Positions 16,701 to 21,314 of a stretch of DNA of 21,314 nucleotides are shown piece after piece. Position numbers and translations under genes: made by a program. Numbering within the stretch: position 1 is the first letter of the stretch; each line of letters opens with the position of its first letter. The notes beneath the pieces were generated by a model that did not search any database, had not been told where the DNA came from, and worked only from the letters and a program-made list of their open reading frames with translations. The DNA comes from Opitutia bacterium (GTDB lineage: Bacteria; Verrucomicrobiota; Verrucomicrobiia; Opitutales; UBA953): assembly GCA_021204635.1 (NCBI GenBank), contig JAJPZB010000120.1, forward strand, positions 1 through 21,314, given 5' to 3'.

Positions 16701-17982
16701 CATTTTCGTGATCTGCAAAACGGAAATGGCTGCAGCAATCACCCGCAGGACGCTTCTTGGATTTAACAAAAGCGCGAAGGCAAATATCCGCGTCGTGGGA
16801 GATTTGATCGATAAAGCCGAGGAATTGACCTCGGACAAAAACGCAAAGGCAGCCCCGTGGAAAGAAAACGAACGCAAAGAGCGCCTGAAAGAATTTCTAA
16901 AGAAAATCAAAACCTGGGAAACTGAAATGGACTTTGACGCAATCATCGGCAATCCGCCGTATCAAAAGGAACTGAAAGATACAACAGATGATCCGATCTA
17001 TCATCACTTCGTGGAATTAGCCAAATCACTAAATCCGAGATACATCTCGATGATCATGCCGTCGCGCTGGATGACTGCGAGTGGCAATGAAATGTCCGCC
17101 TTCCGCGAAAAAATTCTGTCAGACACTCGATTTGACATTTTACATGACTTTTTGGAGTCAAATTATGTGTTCCAAGGCACAAGTATCTCCGGCGGGGTGT
17201 GCTTTTTCCGCTGGAACCGCGAACATAACGGAAAATGCGTTTACACTTTGCATGATGGCGCGGATACGACGAAAACTACGCGAGACTTAAAAACCGCAAA
17301 CAGCGACATTTTTATCCGCCACTCGATTTGTGCGGAAATTCTCAAAAAGGTACTAAAAGTACGAAAACCTGACGATGACGACCCGAAGAATTTTGGCGAC
17401 CTGGTTTCCGGTCAAACTCCGTTCAGAGGTTTATTCACGAATTTTTTCAAAAAAGAAAGTAAATCTCTTTCAAAAAAGTATTTCGCCGGCGCAATAGAAA
17501 TTTGGGGCAGAGAAGACAACGAAACCGTAGTGAGATACGCCCCTAAAAGCATATTTTATAAAAAAGATAAAGATGGGGCTAATGTCTTAGACGACAAGAC
17601 TGCAAAACGAATATCCGATTGGAAATTTTTCATTCCGTATGTAAACGGCAGCAAAGTAATAGGCACAAAAAGCCAAACAAACGTTATTGGGAAACCCATT
17701 CCGGCAACAAAAAATTCCGCCTGCACACAATCGCTTCTTGTCGTTGGTCCTTTTGACAGTCGAGAAGAAGCAGAAAACGCCATCTCCTATCTAAAAACAC
17801 GGACGTTCCGGCTACTCGTCGGTCTCAGAAAAATAACACCTTACGGTTCGCGCGACGTCTATTCCTTTGTCCCGATGCAGGATTTTTCCGAGGAATGGCC
17901 GGACGAGAAGCTTTACAAAAAATACGGCTTCACGCCGGAGGAAATCGCTTTCATCGAAAAAATGATTGCCCCCATGCCGTGA
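13789..17982 (+). CDS. GIY-YIG-like nuclease / SF2 helicase / N6-adenine methyltransferase fusion
   Basis: The 1397-residue protein appears to combine restriction, translocation and modification. Residues 22-140 resemble a T5orf172/GIY-YIG nuclease: IYVYTI, FVKVGDAT, Arg70 in ANKRIGEQ, His104 in DVHRVLK and Glu122 in REWFK. An SF2 helicase follows, with AKMRFGKT (203-210, motif I), IIVTHRPDVWKGW (Ia), WDLIIVDEAHE (312-322, II), LHLSGTP (344-350, III), a motif V-like RLKLGVSVPQW (534-544) and YMQTIFRCQTP (561-571, VI). An acidic/proline linker (690-735) leads to a gamma-type methyltransferase with AKILEINSKTGLYPLYVAY (918-936, SAM motif I) and DFDAIIGNPPYQ (1048-1059, catalytic motif IV). The C-terminal part probably holds target recognition. 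The ATG at 13789 overlaps the previous stop; an earlier in-frame ATG at 13636 lies inside the M-like gene and adds no domain. Confidence 0.88.
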   Translation: MNTTPTKTQNPNEEILPPCKFKLIYVYTIHDKAHAKFVKVGDATLEAPFDAEAKLFPPNCPALISAANKRIGEQTKQAGIHYQILHAEIAVTNEKEAFRDYDVHRVLKNSSVEKAKLEKSREWFKTDYLTVKKAITAVKKGDCVIEGVPSNTFFPIEFREEQEAAICKAVKYFEKNRAKGKNSDQIENAKKKKSKRNEFLWNAKMRFGKTVCALEVAKRLKAQRTIIVTHRPDVWKGWRKDFGKVFDAFNEEHKNTPHEQYSFGGRSMEAFSTLEKKGRRFIYFSSMQDLTGSDEISKKGIDKNKDVLAAKWDLIIVDEAHEGTTTDLGERTLDRLKKKSTCVLHLSGTPFILAEDYDETNSFTWDYVQEQLAKQNWEKNHPDEPNPYASLPRMNIRTYSLGSLSAKYPDVAEKCFKFSEFFRIEEDGQHFAHESDIKLFLDLLSGISKETTKYPFSTEQYREFFRHTFWIVPGVKQGAALEKLLKEHSVFRAFGIVNVCGDGGDDEGKGKSALEKVEDAIEHNVRTITLSCGRLKLGVSVPQWTAVFYLAGNYNTAAADYMQTIFRCQTPGSIEGKAKEECYVFDFAPDRTLCVLHKVAEYHSKTTGGDTKQYLGYITNFMPVIAIDGSETHKVDTRGILEAVKRACIADVVKNGFASRKLFKPEKLSELSDEEMKKFDRFEKIVGRWSSDDRDDEEVVVNTNDLTHEKHEGADDPPPPRPRPPVSQEEKDRKERREKALSILKNATIRIPLLIFGAGAGSDDDDPETGFTAESFLEYFGKTDDPAVAESWKEFMGSVTVEDFKEIVIPYLDEDIFSGACRRIRERTESADKLPPKERIEKIVEIHSEFKNPDKETVLTPWRVVNMQLGDTLGGQNFFTEDYTKDLLKEAEEEGRVANTREIKLGDATAQTLGNANAKILEINSKTGLYPLYVAYSLMRAKLSSDLNSPRKNESIDADEKRLWNEVVANNIFVICKTEMAAAITRRTLLGFNKSAKANIRVVGDLIDKAEELTSDKNAKAAPWKENERKERLKEFLKKIKTWETEMDFDAIIGNPPYQKELKDTTDDPIYHHFVELAKSLNPRYISMIMPSRWMTASGNEMSAFREKILSDTRFDILHDFLESNYVFQGTSISGGVCFFRWNREHNGKCVYTLHDGADTTKTTRDLKTANSDIFIRHSICAEILKKVLKVRKPDDDDPKNFGDLVSGQTPFRGLFTNFFKKESKSLSKKYFAGAIEIWGREDNETVVRYAPKSIFYKKDKDGANVLDDKTAKRISDWKFFIPYVNGSKVIGTKSQTNVIGKPIPATKNSACTQSLLVVGPFDSREEAENAISYLKTRTFRLLVGLRKITPYGSRDVYSFVPMQDFSEEWPDEKLYKKYGFTPEEIAFIEKMIAPMP

Positions 17983-18015
17983 GCCGCATTCCTGCGCGCC
18001 ACGTCTGCCGCTCGG

Positions 18016-19851
18016 CTACTCCACGATGCGGACGCCGCCTTTGTCGGCGGAGGCGACCATGGAGGCGTAGGCGCGGAGGGCGGCGGAGACTTTGCGGAGG
18101 CGGCGTTTCGGCTTGAAAGCGTCTTTACCGCGCGCGAGTTCCTGTTGCCGGCGCGCCGCCAATTCGTCGTCCGAGACTTCGAGCGCGATCGTCCTCGCGG
18201 GAATGTCTATCGCGATGAAATCGCCGTCGCGGACGAGGCCGATGTTTCCGCCGGACGCGGCTTCGGGCGAGATGTGACCGATTGAGAGCCCCGAAGTGCC
18301 GCCGGAGAAACGCCCGTCCGTGATAAGGGCGCAGAGTTCGCCGAGGTGCTTCGATTTGATGTACGAAGTCGGGTAAAGCATTTCCTGCATGCCGGGGCCT
18401 CCGCGCGGGCCTTCGTGGGTGATGACGACGACGTCGCCGGGCCCCACTTTCCCGCCCAAAATCCCGTTGCACGCGTCTTCCTGCGATTCAAAAACGCGCG
18501 CCGTGCCGCGAAACTTGAAGACCTTTTCCGAAACGCCGGCGGTCTTGACGATGCAGCCGTCGAGCGCGATGTTGCCGAATAGCACCGCGAGCCCGCCGTC
18601 TTGCACATACGCGTGCTCGCAGTCGCGAATGCAGCCGTTGGCGCGGTCCGTGTCCAAATCCGCATAGCGATTGTCCTGGCAGGCGAGCTCCGTCGTCCTC
18701 ACTCCGCCCGGCGCGGCGTGTGCGCGCTCAATTGCCTCGGCGGAAACGGTCGGCGAGAGAATGTCGTTCTGCGCGACAGCCTCGGCGAGCGTCAGCCCGT
18801 CGGCGCGAATCGTCGTGCCGTCGATCAGCCCGTGTTCAGCGAGGCGCCCGATTATCGACAAAATTCCGCCGGCGCGGTTCACGTCTTCCACGTGATATTT
18901 TTTCGTGTTTGGTGCAACTTTGCAGAGCACGGGGACGCGCCGCGAAAGGAAATCGATGTCCTTCATCTCGAAGTCTGCGCCTGCCTCCCGCGCGATTGCG
19001 AGCAGGTGCAACACGGTGTTTGTCGAGCCGCCCATCGCGATGTCGAGCGTCATCGAATTGAGGAATGCGGCGCGGGTGGCGATTTGCCTCGGCAACACGC
19101 GCGCGTCGCCGTTGTCGTAGTATGCGTGCGCCATTTCGACGATGCGTTTTGCGGCGTCGGCGTAGAGTTTTTTGCGCAGTTTGTGCGTCGCGAGAAGCGT
19201 CCCGTTTCCAGGCAACGCGAAGCCGAGAACTTCGTTCAGGCAGTTCATCGAATTTGCGGTGAACATCCCCGAGCACGAGCCGCATGTCGGGCACGCCACG
19301 CGCTCCAAGCCCGCGAGTTTTTCGTCGGAATAAGAATCGTCCGCGCCCTTGATCATCGTGTCGATCAAGTCATTTTTTTCTCCGTCAAAATCGCCGGCTT
19401 CCATCGGCCCGCCCGAGACGAAAATCGCGGGAATGTTGAGCCTCATCGCCGCCATGAGCATGCCGGGCGTGATTTTGTCGCAATTTGAAATGCAAACAAT
19501 GGCGTCAACGCAGTGCGCCATGCACATGTATTCGACGGAATCGGCGATGATGTCGCGCGACGGCAGCGAGTAGAGCATTCCGTCGTGGCCCATCGCTATG
19601 CCGTCGTCGATTGCAATTGTGTTAAATTCTGCGGCGAAGCAGCCGAGCTTCTCGATCTCGGATTTCACAAATTGCCCGATGTCGTGCAGGTGCGTGTGGC
19701 CCGGGACGAATTGCGTGAAAGAATTTACGATGCCGATAATCGGCTTGCCGAATTGCTCTTCTTTCATGCCGTTTGCACGCCAAAGTGCGCGCGCTCCCGC
19801 CATGCGGCGGCCTGTTGTGCTCAAAGAACTGCGGAGGGGAAATGAACTCAT
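18016..19851 (-). CDS. ilvD: Dihydroxy-acid dehydratase
   Basis: IlvD dehydrates 2,3-dihydroxy acids to 2-keto acids in valine, isoleucine and pantothenate synthesis, using an Fe-S cluster and Mg2+. At 611 residues it matches the family. Probable cluster and metal ligands are in SNCDKITPGM (Cys124, with Lys126 at the usual carbamylated position) and CPTCGSCSGMFTANSMNCL (Cys187, 190, 193). The C-terminal TDGRFSGGTSGLSIGHISPEAA motif is also typical. The ATG is at 19849-19851 without a Shine-Dalgarno. It stands alone: it converges with the restriction gene (33-base gap, no obvious terminator) and diverges from the thioredoxin-like gene. Sugar-acid dehydratases share the fold, but the motif set fits IlvD best. 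Confidence 0.96.
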   Translation of the reverse strand: MSSFPLRSSLSTTGRRMAGARALWRANGMKEEQFGKPIIGIVNSFTQFVPGHTHLHDIGQFVKSEIEKLGCFAAEFNTIAIDDGIAMGHDGMLYSLPSRDIIADSVEYMCMAHCVDAIVCISNCDKITPGMLMAAMRLNIPAIFVSGGPMEAGDFDGEKNDLIDTMIKGADDSYSDEKLAGLERVACPTCGSCSGMFTANSMNCLNEVLGFALPGNGTLLATHKLRKKLYADAAKRIVEMAHAYYDNGDARVLPRQIATRAAFLNSMTLDIAMGGSTNTVLHLLAIAREAGADFEMKDIDFLSRRVPVLCKVAPNTKKYHVEDVNRAGGILSIIGRLAEHGLIDGTTIRADGLTLAEAVAQNDILSPTVSAEAIERAHAAPGGVRTTELACQDNRYADLDTDRANGCIRDCEHAYVQDGGLAVLFGNIALDGCIVKTAGVSEKVFKFRGTARVFESQEDACNGILGGKVGPGDVVVITHEGPRGGPGMQEMLYPTSYIKSKHLGELCALITDGRFSGGTSGLSIGHISPEAASGGNIGLVRDGDFIAIDIPARTIALEVSDDELAARRQQELARGKDAFKPKRRLRKVSAALRAYASMVASADKGGVRIVE

Positions 19852-19980
19852 GGTGTGTTGGTTTTTGAACGTTTGTCGCGAATTTTATTCACGCTCGCGA
19901 AAAACGTTAAATACAAAAATCTGCACCACAGTCGCGCCGCCGTTGTTGCGCCATGCGCGGAAATCGAGTAAATTTTCCGC
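19852..19980. promoter_or_regulatory. Divergent intergenic region of ilvD and the thioredoxin-like gene
   Basis: This 129-base stretch must hold promoters for both directions. It contains an A/T-rich centre (AATTTTATTC and AACGTTAAATACAAAAATC) and two copies of the palindrome TCGCGA (near 19867 and 19894). I cannot name a -35/-10 pair with confidence. The repeated palindrome is a possible regulator site, but this is speculative. Confidence 0.35.
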
Positions 19981-21120
19981 ATGAAAACCCGAAAGCTCGC
20001 TCTACCCGCAGTCCTCATTTCTCTATGCGCTCTCGCCCTCTCCGCCTGCAACAAAGCGGACGACACGGCGACCGCCACCGAGCAAAGCAGCCCCGCCACA
20101 TACGCGTGGAACACGACCCTCGCCGACGCCGCAGAAATCGCAAAGACAAACGGAAGCGACATCTACTATCTCTTCACGGGGACATCGTGGTGCCCCGCGT
20201 GCATCACCTTGGAAAACACGCTCTTGAACACGGACAAATTCGCCGAGACCGCAGAAAAACTCGTGCTCGTGCGCACAACCGTCGAGCGCGCCGTCGCCGA
20301 CAACACCGAAGAGACACTCACCCTGCTCGCGCGCTATCGCGTTTCCGCGTTCCCGACCGCGATTTTGTTTGACTCCGAGGCGCGGCCATATGCCGAAATT
20401 CTCGGCGCCAGCGACGACCCCAACGAATATCTCGCCCGCATCGCCGAAGCGCAGAAAACCAAGGAAGAGCGCGACGCGATTTTCGCCGAGGCAAAATCTG
20501 CTCCGGAGGGCTTGGAGCGCGCGAAGGTTCTCGCCTCGGGCTTGGAAAAAGTCGTCGCGAAATTCCACGAATTTTATCCGGAGGTAATCGCCGAAATCGA
20601 AGCGAACGACGCCAACGACGAACTCGGCTTTGCCGCAGCAGAAGAGCGCGAACGCCAACTCAAAGCCCAGAGCGACGAATTGCAAAAACTCGTCGAAAAA
20701 TGCGTCGGCGAAAACGGCGAGCGGACTTCGCCCGAGGCCGCCGCGGAAAACATCAAGACGATGTCGGAATTTTTGGAAAGGCAAGATCTGCAACCCGCCG
20801 TGCGGCAAGCCGCGCTGAGGTTTATCGGCGAATCCTACGGGTTCATGACCACAATGCCGGTTAGGGAGCGCGTGGCAAAAATCCGCGAGTATTTCAAAAT
20901 GGCGGTCGAAGCCGCTCCCGACACTCGCACCGGCGAATATTTGTCACGCGCAGTCGAATATTACGACGACATTATCGCCAAGATTGACTCCGGCGAAATC
21001 ACCATCGAGGAGGACAAAGGCGCCACCACGGATCAGGACAATGGTGGTGAAGGCAATGGCAAGGAGGCGGGCAAAGAAGCGGGTTCGGGCGTCGGCGACA
21101 ACAAAGCCGCCGAGGCCTGA
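19981..21120 (+). CDS. Thioredoxin-fold lipoprotein
   Basis: The 379-residue protein begins with a lipoprotein signal: basic MKTRK, a hydrophobic stretch and the lipobox LSAC (Cys23), so it should be anchored in the envelope on the periplasmic side. A thioredoxin-like domain follows, with the redox motif WCPAC (70-74) in YYLFTGTSWCPACITLE and a cis-Pro loop SAFPTAILFD. This resembles DUF255/thioredoxin_7-type proteins that use or repair thiols in the envelope. Residues ~160-340 are helical and charged, without a domain I recognise. The last ~40 residues are Gly/Glu/Asp/Asn-rich, partly encoded by GGTGGTG-like DNA. It stands alone and ends in the repeat array. Its redox partner is not visible. 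Confidence 0.85.
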   Translation: MKTRKLALPAVLISLCALALSACNKADDTATATEQSSPATYAWNTTLADAAEIAKTNGSDIYYLFTGTSWCPACITLENTLLNTDKFAETAEKLVLVRTTVERAVADNTEETLTLLARYRVSAFPTAILFDSEARPYAEILGASDDPNEYLARIAEAQKTKEERDAIFAEAKSAPEGLERAKVLASGLEKVVAKFHEFYPEVIAEIEANDANDELGFAAAEERERQLKAQSDELQKLVEKCVGENGERTSPEAAAENIKTMSEFLERQDLQPAVRQAALRFIGESYGFMTTMPVRERVAKIREYFKMAVEAAPDTRTGEYLSRAVEYYDDIIAKIDSGEITIEEDKGATTDQDNGGEGNGKEAGKEAGSGVGDNKAAEA

Positions 21121-21240
21121 TTCCGGGTCGGTGGTGGGAAATTGGGTTGGTGGTGAGGTTTGGGTTGGTGGTGAGAGGAGTTTGTGGTGAGTTTTTTTTC
21201 GGAGGGGTTGGTGGTGGAATTTGGGTTGGTGGCGAAAAGC
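21121..21240. repeat. G-rich GGTTGGTGGTG array after the thioredoxin-like gene
   Basis: Directly after the TGA come CCGGGTCGGTGGTGGGAAAT, then GGGTTGGTGGTGAGGTTT, GGGTTGGTGGTGAGAGG, a TTTTTTTTCGGAGGGG string and further GGTTGGTGG units. The gene-proximal end (CCGGGTCGGTGGTG) matches the end of the array beside the exbB-like gene. The G-rich strand is the sense strand of the upstream gene. Confidence 0.85.
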
Positions 21241-21243
21241 AAG

Positions 21244-21314
21244 GTCAGGCGACGTTCCACAACACACTCCCTCACCGCTAACGCGGTCCCCTCCCGCTAA
21301 CTTAGCGGGAGAAT
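21244..21314. repeat. 71-bp palindromic repeat core, copy B
   Basis: It holds two hairpins: ACCGC-TAAC-GCGGT (21274-21287) and CTCCCGCTAA-C-TTAGCGGGAG (21291-21311). It is the reverse complement of copy A at 7484-7554, with 65 of 71 positions equal. It may continue past the window edge. The stems carry no T-tract, so they are not classical terminators. Confidence 0.9.

Overview
The window reads like a chromosomal segment of a GC-rich, Gram-negative (LPS-type) bacterium. My best guess is Verrucomicrobiota (Opitutae-like), but that is an inference from gene content and gene order, not something the sequence proves. Supporting signs are an LPS heptose kinase, lipoprotein and Sec signals, an ExbB-type channel beside a very long TPR protein, a GTP-type PEP carboxykinase, tRNAs with encoded CCA ends, and few good Shine-Dalgarno sites.

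Layout. 1-1940: pckG (minus) with a strong hairpin terminator. 2140-2501: tRNA-Val and tRNA-Gly (minus, one unit with a terminator), then tRNA-Phe (plus). 2616-7114: a tight minus-strand run of mogA-like, hemH, a DUF1294 membrane protein, a TRIC-family channel, pyrH and frr. 7115-7717: no gene, but a large repeat composite. 7718-12511: a minus-strand run of heptose-7-phosphate kinase, a roughly 1008-residue secreted TPR protein and an ExbB/TolQ-like channel. 12690-17982: a visibly more A/T-rich plus-strand insert holding a two-gene restriction-modification or defence system. 18016-19851: ilvD (minus). 19981-21120: a thioredoxin-like lipoprotein (plus), followed by a second copy of the repeat.

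The main discovery is the defence cassette. Its second gene encodes a 1397-residue protein that joins a GIY-YIG/T5orf172-like nuclease domain, an SF2 (DEAH) helicase/translocase and an N6-adenine methyltransferase with an NPPY motif. It overlaps by ATGA with a first gene for an M-like subunit that has EVFTP and CGEAPYL motifs. The first gene has no ATG in its own frame until far into the conserved region. A start at 12690 reads into a perfect (GA)12 tract that leaves it out of frame. Removing one GA, or adding two, would join that start to a 366-residue product. This is the layout of a phase-variable restriction system, here apparently OFF.

The second discovery is a dispersed repeat family. 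It has arrays of GGTTGGTGGTG (CACCACCAACC on the other strand) joined to a 71-bp core with a 21-nt near-perfect palindrome. Two core copies match at 65 of 71 positions. At three gene 3' ends (pckG, the exbB-like gene and the thioredoxin-like gene) the G-rich arm is in the sense direction. Related arrays also sit inside two coding regions, where they encode linkers.
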